Program-made: the position numbers and the translations under genes | In this document: positions 25,599 to 39,700 of the stretch, in pieces | Position numbering within the stretch: the stretch's first letter is position 1 | How the letters are laid out: the number at the start of each line of letters is the position of its first letter | Notes under the pieces: model-generated | What the model was told of the DNA's origin: nothing | Database searches by the model: none | The model's input: only the letters and a program-made list of their open reading frames with translations | NCBI GenBank assembly: GCA_029204225.1 | Contig: CM055106.1 | Span: forward strand, 8,854,274 to 8,918,273 | Length of the DNA: 64,000 nt | Direction: 5' to 3' | Source of the DNA: Diphasiastrum complanatum | Taxonomy: Eukaryota; Streptophyta; Lycopodiopsida; Lycopodiales; Lycopodiaceae

Positions 25599-28500
25599 TT
25601 ATATCTATACATACAAGTATAGATACATGTTATGTTCGTAATACGAAGTTATTACAAATCTAGTTGGGGTTTTTACAAATTTGCTCAAGTTTCTAATTAG
25701 GAACTTTTATCGAAAGTATGGAAAATGGATGTTAATATTTATATGATTTTGATCCTTGTCAACATATTTTTCAAACATCAACTACATCTTTTGATTCAAA
25801 AGAAAGAATCTACTACCATTTGGCTTTAAACCCAATTGCTATCAAATTAATTGCATTCTTAACAATGGGTATGTTTGGTATTTTTATGTCTCCACATAGA
25901 CTATACTACACTTGCTAAGAAGCCAAGAAGCAGACAATACTTGATCCTTGGATGAAGTTTGAAAAATCTGTTTTTGGCATCCAAAGGTATATGCTTTCTT
26001 GAGAATTGAGGGACAATTTTGACAGAAATACATTGGCTTTTTGTCAATTTTTCATATTCACGTGGGTGTGATCTTGCTTTTTGGCTCAACCAATGTGTGA
26101 GAATTTCAACATTCAACATGCGATCATTGGGTTGTAGACATAATCTTTTGTGTTGGACGATATGAATTTGACATTTGTAGGCTAACATTTTGTTTTCGGG
26201 GTAGGGCCTTATGTCATCTTTAAAGGCAAGCTTGAGCTTTCATAGCTGTGACTCTAGAGTTAAAAAATAAAAGCGTGCAAGTGTTTGGTGAACTTACATC
26301 GATGGTCAAGCACAACATATCAATAACAAAAGTGCAACAACATGCTTTTCACGGAAAATTCTATTCTCTAAATTTTCCCTTGCCATGATTCCCTGTAGAA
26401 AGAAACATTTCAAGACATCAAACAACAAACCTATGATTCCAATTTTTATTTAAAGATCATTTTAGCTAAGGATAATGATGCCCACTTTGGATATTTTGGA
26501 CTCTCCCCAAATCTTAGTCAAAATTTTTTGAGCTTTTTAGGCTTGTAACAATCTAGGTAGCTCAAGGGTGGAGGAAGCGTATATATGTTGGGATAGAGTT
26601 AATGCAAATTGTTGACATAGGCCTTCTGGCGATATAGAAAGTCACGAAGATGATTTTTGAGGAAAACAAGCTATATTTTGGGAGAAGTGTTTTGTTTTGT
26701 TTTGAGCTTCTTATGTGCTCGAGTTTTTATTTTGTTGTAGATGAAGCTATACTCAACCAATTTGTTGGACTTTTGTTGATGTGTTGATCTTTGGAACATT
26801 TATCTAGAGTCACATTTTTTCTTTCGATAGTATTGCATTTTTAGATTTGATCTTTTTGCACGTGCCGTCTCTAGTTGCACTTACTTTCATGTCTAGTTTG
26901 GCTTTTTGTAGTTCCACATTGCCTTTATATTGCATGTCCCAATTGTTGCATAACTTTTTTTTCGCATGCATTAGTGCACAAATCATGTGCCCATTGTAGC
27001 TAGAATGAGTTTCCTTTTTTTTTGGGAATGTTTTAGGGGTTTCTTGTGGTTAATTTCTTAACATTACACCCGAGTAGGGCAAATATATGTTTAAAGGTGG
27101 ATAGATGAAGATGTTAATTGCTATGATAGCCTTCGGTACATGTAAGTGTCGTAGTCATGGTTGCAGGCATGACTACGACACTTACAAGGTTCTAGGAACA
27201 CAAAAGCGAGTTCATAAGGCCTGATCTACACATGCAGGACATTGCACATGCACATAGATTAGGGATGATGTGTGGGCTCCTTTCATTGTGAGTTACAATG
27301 ATGTTAGCTTATGTTAGGCCTTCATGGGGGAATTGAGGCTTATTCTGTAGTTGGTAAGGGTTTGTAGGTTATGAGTGGATTGTGGATTCATCCTCACGAT
27401 GAGCATTTGTGCTATGGGATGTAGGTGTTTACTGCATAGCATTTGGCTACAAGGGAGTGATGCTTCGGGCATGGTGGTGAACAAAAATTAACCAATTGGT
27501 CAATGGTGCATTTTGTGGAAGTTGTCCTACTCTTTGACACATTGTCTATTAGTTTCCAGTCAGCCACTAAGTTTTTTTTCCAATATATGTCCCCGTAATT
27601 TTGTCAAAATATGACCGACATGACTGTCCAGTAATTTGATAGATCATTTTTATCCCCATATTTTATTAAGGTACAATTATGCTTTCTTATCTGAGGATTG
27701 ACTTTCAAGGAGAAAATAACAAACACACAAAAAGATTGCCTTTTCCGTTGCCATGATTATCAACCATATGTATGGATTGCGTGCATCTTTTTTTGCGAGT
27801 ATAATTGATTCCTCCAAAGAATGGCCTACATAGCAAGCCATGATATCTATGTCCTTTTTCATTCCATAAAGTCATTCCATAAAGAGTAGGGATGATATCG
27901 ATCAAAACTTGACAGAGAAGTTTCATGCTCTAAAGTTTTAGCCAAGACTACATTGTCTTTATTTTTTGCCACCTTGATTGATCCAACTTCGTTATTTTAA
28001 GGAAAACCATTATAGTTCCAAAAAACCAAGTTTAGTTTTAAGTATTTTTCAATCTCATTGTTGGTGGGGTGTCCTTTGTAAAGGCCTTGCCCCTTTGTAG
28101 TGTTGTGCCCATTTACCTTCAAATGTCTATTGTTTGACTTTTGGCCATTCCAATCTAGCTTTTGCTTGTTGATTATGTCGTAGAGCTTTTTCTGCATACA
28201 CTTGAGTGCCCCATAGTTTTCATCTATTTTGTAACATAAATTCTCTTGCCTTGATGTCAAAAATTTGACCGGTGTGTTGTTGCCCTCTTTTTCAAGTTGG
28301 AAGGATTCTTTGATATCTTCTTTTGCAACTCCCATTTCATTGAACAAAAACTCAAGATCGACTTCACATCTTTGGGGAAACCTTTGATTATCAAATTTGA
28401 CAATCTCAAAAAATGTCTTGTTCCTCTTTCACAAGAGTGGAGACATCCTTAGATAGGGAAGATTCATCTATTCCATTGATGTCAATCATAGAGCCTCTTA

Positions 28501-29907
28501 CCTTGTCCACCCAAGTGGATATCTTTACTTTGTGTTGCGAGACCTCCAATCGAAGCTGATTCAATTTGCTTTGTATGTCTCTATTGTTGACTTTGGTTGA
28601 GTTAGCGCTGTCCAATTTGTTCAAACAGTCTTCTATTGTGGCTTCCAAGTTGGGTTGTGGCTCTCAGCAGAGATGAAGGAAATTGGAGCATCCGCTTTAC
28701 CTGGACCTTTGAGAACCCCTGCCCAAGATTGGACAGCCGTATGATGCCGCTCCACTTTGCTTTCGAGTTGTTGGATCGTAGTTGAAGTACCTACTTGGGA
28801 GGATGCTACACATTTCATGGTCATAATTTCTCATTTGAGTTCTTCAATTGATGCATCTGTCCGTTGAAGGTGCAATTGCACTGATAAATTATTTCTCGAT
28901 GGGAATTCATCTCTTTTTGGTGGTTGGCAAGAAGTTGGAATAGCCTATTTGCACTTAGTGCAAAGACCACTGAAGAGACTGACGGAGGCATTGATTTGCG
29001 ATAGCAAACTGTAGGCAGATTTGGAGTGAAGGTAGGGGAAATAGGTTCCACAGGTAGCACTGCTGGCTGCGCTGGCAGCAGCAGCTGTTCAGGCAACGAT
29101 ACTGCTTGCTCAGCTGCTTGTGCAGGTAGAGCTGCATGAGGGGGGGAGTGAAGGCCCCTCATAGTGTTGCCTTTATTGGCCATGCAAGAAATGGTGAGGC
29201 ACATATATGAGCTCAAGGTGCCACAGAGCAGAATCAGCGTGTGAGAATCATTAGGGCATGTAGCAGGGAGTATAAAACAACCGGGGAGACAGTGGCAGAA
29301 AATAGCAAGCATCTGGTAGCGGGGTCCTGTACATAATATGTGGAACAGAATCTCTCCAAATGAACAAGAGAAGTATGCCCCTTACGGAGTTTGGTGAGGG
29401 CAGCCGGTCGAAATGTGAGTAGTGGACCAGAGAAAAGTACTCCCAAATAAGTGTAAGAGGTCACAATCTCAATCGACAACTCATCATAATAGAAGGTCAC
29501 ATCTCTCATATGCTGTCTATTGGTGTTGAAAACCATAGTCTTGGTCTTCTTAGCATTTACCGTCAATCCCCAAAGCTGACAAAAGCGATGTAAAGCAGAG
29601 AGGTGTCTCTGTAATCCAGCTGCAGAGGATGAGAGAAGAACCACATCATCAGCGTATAGGAGAATGGGGATAATAAGATTTGCTAAGGGACAGCTCTCTC
29701 CACCTTCCTCGCGAATAATCCGCTCGAGGTCATCAATATATAGTGCAAAGAGAGTAGGTGATAAGGGGCAGCCCTGCTTCACTCCAATGGTAGAATGTAT
29801 TAGCGAGGACAAACCACTACCATCCCTGAAACGCGCCCAAACTCGCTCATATAAAAGTAATGATCGTGGCAATAGTCTCGTCTGAGAAGCCAAGTGAAGA
29901 TAATCTC

Positions 29908-29986
<79 letters not shown>

Positions 29987-32768
29987 CTACAATCATCATC
30001 CATGTATGTTCAAGTGCATAAGTTTTTGCTTGCAGCTCAATGCTATCAAACTTTGACTCTCGAGTTTCAATGCACAAACACGGATATAAATCAATGTGCA
30101 TGCCACGAACATGAGTTACTAGTAGTAGTATATAAAGACCTTCAAAAACTCGGCCTAAACCAAGTCAATTGGTTTGAATTGGATGAATAGGCCCAATATG
30201 ACTGGCCCGAAAACATTAATTTTTATGGAAAATTGTTTGATGACATATTGTTAAGGTAGTGTTGACTTAACATGGCGCAATCAAAAACTACATCAAGGTA
30301 GTGCTAACCCACTAAGAATTCGTTTGGTGAACTTGAGACTGGCTCTTTGTTTTGTGTGGAGCTGATTTGTTTTACCAAGTCATTATAGATACACTCAACT
30401 CAGGTGATCTGTGGAAATTATAAGTACCGAGGGGGTGAGTGATGTTGTGTTGTGATAAATAGGGAATCCAGGAGTGGTACAAAGGTGACTGAGTAATTTG
30501 AGGACAAGTTTCTTAGGTGGCAGGAACGGGTCTTGGCGAGCATGGGTTGTTTTTAGCCAAAGGGCTAGATCAGGTGCCCACGTGAGATTCCTTATACTAT
30601 AAGATTTGTTCTAGGGAAGCTGGGTGGCCTTTGCGGTGCCTAGTTTTGAAGCTCTTGATACTTGGTCTAGTTGTCATGATGGGTGTTTCGTAGAGTAGAG
30701 TTCGGCCGTTTAGTAAGGTATCCTATACCGAGTCAAACCTAACTTCAAGACAAAAAGCTTACCTTATAGGGAGTTGGGCTTTGGTCCCTAGTTAGAGGGA
30801 GGCGACTTACCTAATATCAAACGTCAGGATTTAGACCTAGGGTACTAGAAATAGCTAGTTAGAATATTTTGGAGTACGGTCATAAAAGCAAGTTAGATTG
30901 GCTTTTATTACAAGCATTCATATGCTTATGGTCTTGCTCTAAGTTTGCATAGGAGTAGTGTCGCCAAGGTGAGATGTCTTCGTAGTAGTAGATGATGTGC
31001 CTGACGATATGTGGATAGATCTTGATCATTTGCTTAGCATGAGGATGAGCGAGGTTCGGATACAGTGCTTTTTGTTTGGAGGTACTTATTTGTCCGATTG
31101 GCATTGCATGTCTTCATTTGGTGGAGAGGGACGTAGATCCTTTCATACATGGACCTTAGAGATGATAGTCTGATTGTGGTTAGTGCCAAAGCACATGGAG
31201 GATCTCTAGGCATTGCTACCTCAATTATTTTGTGAACAACAAAGCGTCTTTTGAGGATTCAACTAAAGTTGTCTTGGATGGCATACCTCTACACATAGCT
31301 TACTTTGGTCATACTGGGGATTTTGCAAAATAATTGCAAATCTATCAGGTATTATTCCAAGGTAACCTAGCCTTGGTTGTGGATTGGTTACAACACTAGA
31401 GTACGTTGTGGCTTTGAAGTACCAGACAATTCTTTGCCTTGAAATAGGTAGTTAACCCTAGAGACCGATGCAAATGGCATTGTCTAAGGGTTAGTGTGTA
31501 GGCATGAGGACATAGTGACCAGGGCTGGAACAAGGAATGAGAACGAGAATGTCCAAGAAAAAATGGGAACAAGAATGCCACATCAACATAATAACATATA
31601 ATAAAAGCATATACATACTCATCAAGATTTGAAATTCATAGAATTTTGTATATTGAAATTACACATAATATAAACAAAACAAAGGATGAGTATCATATTT
31701 ATGCAATGGCACTACTATATAAACAGACTATATGTAAAATACCTCTAGGGTTTTTGGTTTCCTCCTTGATTTATCTTGTTTTCAGGACTTCGCAAAAATT
31801 GTGACAGGGGATGAAACGACATTCATTTTACACACCAGCTAGTAGGTGTTGACGAGCTTAGGAGCTAGAGAGTGTAACAAGTGTCATAGTAAATATGGAG
31901 CTATTGTAAGGATGAGGGAACACTACCCGTAGAGGAATCATCATAAGACCGTCACGACATTGATATTGGTACTCTATTGCATTGATAACAACTTGTGACC
32001 CATCCAACTTCGTAGATACAAGTGCTAATGCCTCATGGGCTGGTACCACCTTTGTAAGCTGAATATTAGCCTGATCTTGAACTATCCTCTTTCTCGATTA
32101 CATACACTTGTGGTAGATGATATGCATATTGATCGTATGACATGTTTGAAATATAATGTGGCCCATTTGCACATATCTCTATTGTTTTTTCACGATTCTA
32201 CGAACCATGGACGTGGACCTCTCTCTCTGCTTCATATGCACATGCATGTGGCTCATTACATAGATCCTGAACCTCTGTTACAGCTGAAAAATCATCTATA
32301 ACATTTGGAATAGTGACAATAGGAGCATGATATACCTCCTCTCAAACAATCTTGGACTCATCTATAATAGTATAGATGTCACCTATCTATGTTGGATGAC
32401 ACAAGTACCTCGTATGATAAATCACCTGACTTATTGATGTCCCTCATCTAGAACATCTTGTGATGCAATTTTGTGATGCATCTGAGTATGCTTGTGGTTG
32501 TTGATCAATCAAGACCTGTATTTGGTTAGCTCTTAATGAAACAGCGAGAACTCTCATTGAAATGGTTGGATTGGTCAATTGATATCACTATAACATGTTG
32601 CAATGCTTCTCGGTCAAGGAACATTATGAGTGGCTATCAGGCAGTACAAAGATCTACTATAGGAAAGATGCTGTTTTTTCAAAAAGAGTGTCCAAAATTG
32701 TGAATTAGATGAAGTGACAAAAATCCTTCAAAGTTGAATTTTAAGGTCCAACAAACTAGTGAAAAGAG

Positions 32769-32844
<76 letters not shown>

Positions 32845-32861
32845 TACACACGCGCCCGCGG

Positions 32862-32911
<50 letters not shown>

Positions 32912-34915
32912 CCATATCAATGTTGATCTCTCTGGGATATACCTGACATGACAAAGGAGTTGCACAATCTTTTCAACCTCAGGGAATCTACCCACAAAGT
33001 CTCAAACCATTACCTCCACCATGGATAATATCAAATGCTATCACATCCCTACTCACTCTGCTAGTGCCAGAGAGTACGTTAAGGTCACGTACACAAATAG
33101 TAGGCCTCAACGTACAACAGTTTCTGTCTCTTTCTTCAGAGCCGAAGGGCAGACTTGGTCATGATGAAGGCTGCCACTAAGTAGACTTCAAATTAGCAAA
33201 TTCAGGAGCTGTAAATTGCAGAAGAAATGCCCTACTAGAGGAAGAATAGCGACCCAAATTTGTTAAAAAAGGATTCAGAAAAGAATGAAAAAGATGAAGT
33301 TCTAAAATTTGGGAAGAAACTTGCAATTTCAATTCTGAGCTTTGTACATGGTCCGAATAAATATCTGTGAAAAGCACCAGAAATGTGTTGTTATCGGAAG
33401 ATGAGTGATTAAAACATCACCAAAACTGCTAAGAAAAAGTACAAAATTGATAACTTACAGAAACTAGTGATTGGGCAATTGATGGCGCCCTACCTTCTGC
33501 TACCCAAAAATGCAAAATCTTTACATGTTCTTGGGTGCCCAATAGAGAGGAATTCGCTGATCCATACAAAAGGAAATCTGATTGCTGTGGAGAAACTAGA
33601 GCCAAAGACAGCAGGGTTTTCTTCCCAAAACAAAAGAAACTGAGAACAAAGAACTTTTGCAGCCTTCTTAAGTGCCATGAAATTGCTCTTATACAACATT
33701 ATGAACACACTGTAGATATGGCATCACATAAGAACAATAGACAATGTATTTTTTGATCAAGTAGTAATCTCCTAGAAAGATACTATACATAATTTTAGGG
33801 ACTTTCTATCTTCTTTGTTTTTTAATGCACAAGTTTCAATTGGATACCATTGCATATCTAAATTCCTAACGTAGGGAGAAATCTTCTTTGGAATTGTGAT
33901 TGACATCTGAAGTTTAGATACTGACAATCCACTTTTAGCTCTCCATCTTCTTTGACCATCAGAGCACAAGTTCTTACATTTAGGTTGACGAAGAATCTGA
34001 TATCGTATGTGTGAAATCGTCCTTTCATACTTCAAATTCTTTGGTTTATACTGCAGAACTTGTATTTGATTGCATGGTTGGATTTCCTGACTGGCGTATG
34101 GCACTGAAGATCTACTTTTTGAACAACTGATATCTGAAGTTCGGATACTGACAAATGGCGTTTAGCTTTCTATCTTCTTTGACCATCAGAGCACAAGTTG
34201 TTACATTTTATCATGTTCTGATCATGTATTTAAACTCTCGGCAGTAGGTTGTTGAAGAATCTGATATCAATTTGCAATTTCAATTCTTGAAAGACAGGAT
34301 ATTGTTAGTTCATCCTTTCAGACTTCATCCCTTTTACCAGTTTTATATGGCTTCATCGATGGGATCAGGAAGCGTGACTGGAGCTATTGGACAGTGTCCT
34401 ATCACAAGCTAATGTTAATGGCCTGTTGTACTTGATAGTAGATGTCTACTTCCAAGTCTGACTTGCATTCTACAAGGACCGCTCACTTGCCTCCACATTC
34501 CAAATAGAGGATTAAAATCCGTGTATAGTATATACCTATATGTCATCCTGTTCCATTTTAGTGGAATCAACCTTTCTGTTGCATTCTGGAGCTCGGCAGT
34601 ACAACAGAGGCTCCCTTGGGGATGACCATGGGATGTGTCATTCAGATGACATAGGCTTAGTGTCAGTCCTTTGATTATGTGATCACATAGAGAATAGCAT
34701 AGAGAATGGTGTCCATTTTCTCAATTTGCACTTCGTTTACTCATACTTGAACACAGGCTTGTCTGAATAAAGTGAAGTCAGTTCTACTTGTGCTCATTTC
34801 GCTAGTAGTGTGGGTAAGTTTGCTTTGGAGACTTTCTGCATGTTGCAATCAGATGCTCAAATATTTGGATGTACTCGTTTCCTGTTATGGGTCCGCCCCT
34901 TTAGGCACCAGAAGA

Positions 34916-34950
<35 letters not shown>

Positions 34951-36676
34951 GTTTCCCATGGTTCAGTTTTATTTCAAGATTATGATGCTTTTATGCTAAT
35001 CTGTGTATATGGCTATACGCAAACACTTTAATATCAATTTCCTATCATGCACAGGGCCACAGGACATTCCTTACTTATATTGCTTGTTCTTCATTATGGT
35101 CGCCCCTCTTCGCTGGATCTACTATCGTATCAAGAAATGGCACTACTATTTATTTGTAAGCCACTTCATTAAGATGTCTCTGTTTCTTTTCTGCTGTGTA
35201 TGCCTTGGGAGAACGTGCTTAATAAGTGTCAAGAGGGAAATCTGTGCTATCTACTTGTACGAAACTATAGGAGTGTTAATTTCCTGCTTGGAAACTGTTT
35301 GCTATATGTACTGTGCTTGTGAGCCAAAGGAACTGCCTGTTCCATAAAAATGCTATACTGAAAATTCTGGTTTTTTGCATCTTATGCAAAAACTTGTATA
35401 GAAGCAGCCACTTGCAACACCAATATATCCCTGGCACAAATTGAGATTGTTGATATTCTTGGTTTTGATAGTCTTGGTTTGTAATTGCATTGGAGCTCTA
35501 TTCCCCCATCACAAAGCTTCTTTTGCTGCTAACATGCAAAGCTCATTAACCGTCCATCTGGTGTTATCAGCAGATTTTCTGGATACTTGAGATGCTTTAT
35601 GAGCTTTAAAGCATCCATCTAGCATGCTATATATGATGATTTTTTAGTCTTCCGAAGTCCATATCTAGCACTGTCCTTACAAATCTTGAAATTTTATCGA
35701 TGTATGTGTTCACATATTTAAATTTTTGGCCTCTATTCTTTTGCTGGTTTTTGTTTCAAGATTTAACGATATTTGTTCTGGAACATATTTGGGGGCATCT
35801 TCTCTTACTTTGAAAGTAATCTTATGATGCAGGATTTTTGCTATTATGCGAATGCAATATTCATGGTCATGCTGATGTTCTACCCGAGCAATGAAAAGCT
35901 CTTTATGATTTGTTTTTCTTTTGCTGAGGTGAGTCTAAGAAGTTCTTATCCTTCTTCGTGAAGTAAATGCATTTTAGTAAGAGTTGAAGGTTACATCTTA
36001 CCAGTTACGTGGAATCTCTGCTTGCATATGGAAAGCTTGATACTTTTAAAATTGAACAGGGACCATTGTCATGGGCTCTTATTGTGTGGAGATGTAGCCT
36101 GGTGTTCAGCTCTATTGATAAAATTATCAGTGTTTTGATTCACCTGCTTCCAGGTGAGATGTTTCTGTTTACTTATAACTTGCCATACAATCGAGAAACA
36201 TATTTTTCATCAATGCATAAAGTTCATTGCTATCAACCTCTCAATTATGCAGGAACTGTATTTTTCATAGTACGTTGGTGGGATCCCAGTACGTTCCCTC
36301 ATCATTCTGCAGAAGCAACGGGACCTTGGCCTGCATGGCCTGTAGTTGATACAGAACATGCTCTATGGACATGGCTGTTTGTGGTTCCATTGATTGCATA
36401 CAGTGTCTGGCAGATGTTATATTTCCTGATTGTTAATGGGTTGCGGCGGCAACGGCTCTTGAACGACCCTGAAATCATGACTTCATTCAGGTATGGAACT
36501 TGCTAAAGAGCTTAGTGCCAGTATTGTATCTTCCTGAATGTCTTTTCAAATCCTTATTTATGTATCTATTTGTGAGATTGGAATATACCCAAATTCACAA
36601 ATCTGATTTGAAAAATTATTGACCTCATAAGGTACAGCTTACCATATTGTTAAACCAGAAAGCAGAAGAGAGAGAG

Positions 36677-36752
<76 letters not shown>

Positions 36753-39700
36753 CTCTAAGTATAAACTTTATTAATGAATCATGCAACGAAAATGAGACAG
36801 AGCCTCTACAAGAATGAGAATGGACAGGCTACATGAGGAGTTGCACCGTTTTGGGACCCACAAAATAACTAGATATATTCTGTAGTGTTCACACATTACT
36901 CTTGAAGAAGAATCACACTAATGGACTGCAGATCCATTTGTTGAGTAACACTACCAAGTATGGATGTCATGTGATCGAATGACTCCGGAAGGCTGTTAAG
37001 AAGCATCATGACTAACTGATTAATGAGCGCCCGCAGCTTAGTGAAATGAACAGACATTGTGTCACTCTCTGCCATCTTGATGGTGATCAGCTTCTTGCGT
37101 AGGTACAAACGATTAGTGACACTTTTAGTCTCCTATGCTGAGGATAATGTATCCGAGGCCTCCTTTGCCGACTTCGCTTTGCCTTCCTGAAGTAGCTGTG
37201 AATCCTTTTAAGCTTAGGAAGATTGTAGCCTTTGCTTTGTTGCCATTCGTCAAGTCCTTCAGTTTGGGAAGGTTTCACAGCTGCTCCAGTAACAACACTC
37301 CAGAGATTGTGTTCTATCAGAACCATCTCCATCTTCAGCTTCGACACATGAAAATTCTCTCCATCAACTTGTCAATGAGAATAGTTCTAGTGTCATCTGG
37401 AGTGGCAGCCATGGTGAACAAAAGTTGTTCCCCACAAACAATCTAATCTTCAGAAGCTTCTATCAAAGAACATCTGTTCTGTAAATACTGTTACAGATCC
37501 CATCACACTACATTCAGACTTCATGTACCAGAAATAAACACAATCTTCATTCATTTGCAGGCTTTGCAAGCAGTCTCAATCAAGGAGAAAACAACGAGGA
37601 GTTGTTCAGGTGTGGTTGAAGACGTAATCAGCCGTGCAGATTCAAGTTAACAGGATGTGAAGATGAGTGGTTAGGCATCACGTGAGAGGCGCGTTGCACC
37701 AAGTATAAACCAAGCACTTAGGCTGTTTGATTCACGGACAAACATAGTATCTCTGCTAAAAGAGAATCGCTCTTAGCATATAGCATTCCATGTTCTCTCT
37801 CCTGCACCTTCGTTGAATGGAAGCCTGCTGATTTCTGAATGTTCTATATCTACATCGTGTGGCTGGCCTGTGGGCTGTAGTCAGATCTAGCGGCAGGCTT
37901 TGCGTCTGAGCGCGGGTCAGAGTGCGTCAGGCACGCACATGTGTCAGGTCCTGTGTAAGAGCATCAACGCTCAGCGTCAGAGCAACAAGGCTCTGATACC
38001 ATATTGTTAAACCAGAAAGCAGAAGAGAGAGATTAGAGAGCAGAGAGAGAGAGATTCTTTTACTATAAACTTTATTTATGAATCATGCAACGAATGAGGC
38101 AGAGCCTCTACATAGACGAGAATGGACAGGCTACATGAGGAGTCACACTGTTTGGGGACCCACAGAATAACTAGATATAGTCTATAGTGTTCACACATCA
38201 ACACACTAGTTGTTTACATTACATTATTTTTAACAAGGGTAAATATACATGCAACGAAAAAAATCAAAATATGTTGCTATCTAGGTTTCAAAAGAATCTG
38301 AATTCTCTTGGGTAGACCTTGTAGGTGATTTCAAATGCTATTGGGTTGAATCTAAGATGCTAACAATGAAGACATTGAACACTTTCAAATCTGGAAAATA
38401 GTGGACAGTCATAGAACAACAATCTTCAAGAAAGAGGAAGCTGAAATTGAGAGAGAAAAATCAAAGCTTGTATTGCACAAATGAATCCCTCATGTTTTCC
38501 TAATGTGGAGAGATACAAATAGATGGGACATGGTAGATGTCAAGGCTCAACAGCCCATGGAATTGAATAACCAACAAATGTAACTCCTCATAGGATTGAA
38601 TATGAAGTGTCAAACTCATATGGACCTCAATTTCAATTCTATTCTCACTCGTTCTGGTCTAAACCAACTTCCATGTTTGACCAAATGAGAAACATTTTTA
38701 TATTTTTCTCATTGAAAATATAGATATGTAGAAATCAAAGTGAATGAAAGTTCATCTAATTAACCAATCTGACTGAGAGCAACTGCAATTTGATTAGAGT
38801 TGCCTTTAATGTATCGGATCTCATGATTAAAATTCTTGCATAAACTTAGTCCATCGAGCTCAATCATGTTGATTACAAAAGAATTTCAAAGGTTAGTGAT
38901 TAGTTTACACTAAACTTGTTACCATATAAGGAATGTCTCTAGGTTTTAAGTGCACGGATTACAACAAATAACTCTTTTTCTTGAGTTGTACAATGCAATT
39001 GAGGTCCAATGAATTTCTTGCTTTCAAATGCTATTGGCCTATCTTTTTGCAATATGGCTACTGCAATCGCAGAATCACTTGCATTAGTTCTAACGATGCA
39101 AGGTAAATATGGATCCGTAATTTGTAATACGAGAGCAAAAACAACCAAATTTTGAAGTTTTTCAAAACATTGGTTCAGTTTATCATTCCATTCAATAGGC
39201 AGACTAGGTTGACCTCTCTTCTTCTTTTTATTAACTCCACCTTTAGTCAAATATTTAAGAGATGTTGCCACCTTTGCGTAATCCACTATAAATTTTCGAA
39301 AGGATACTGCAAATCCAAGAAAAGGTTTAACTGCTTTGACTGTTTTTGGTATCGGCCACTCAATTACTGACTTGATTTTATCTTCATCAATCTTCAACCT
39401 AAAAGAAGTGATCTTATGACCAAGATATATTAATTCATGCTTAAAGAATTAACTTGGATTCTTTAGCATAAGGTTTTTCTCTTATGAGAATCCGCAATAT
39501 AGTTTTGATATAATTCACGTGCTCCTCAAGAATCTTATTGTACATGAGTATATCATGTAAGAATACAACTATACATTTTCCCAAATATGGAAAAAAAAGA
39601 TCATTCATCATTTGTTGAAATATCGCAGGCGCATTCGTTAAACCGGATGGTAGCACTAACAATTCATAATCAACACATCAATTGGATAACCTAATTTGAT

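Larger units (their letters stand above)
36648..38197 (-). mobile_element. gag-only copia deletion derivative in intron 7
   Basis: Direct LTRs 36648-36895 and 38005-38197 flank about 1.1 kb that encodes only gag, read leftward. A perfect initiator-Met primer site (TGGTATCAGAGCC on the minus strand, 37989-38001) lies three bases inside the right-hand LTR. Gag starts at 37412 ([11 protein letters not shown]), with frame slips, and carries [15 protein letters not shown] and [11 protein letters not shown]. It runs straight into the other LTR without polypurine tract or pol. This resembles TR-GAG-type non-autonomous elements or an internal deletion. A clear target duplication is not seen. Confidence 0.82.

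Noticed and set aside
27141-27186. Rho-independent terminator
   Set aside because: Perfect stem but no T-run and the context is a plant intron.
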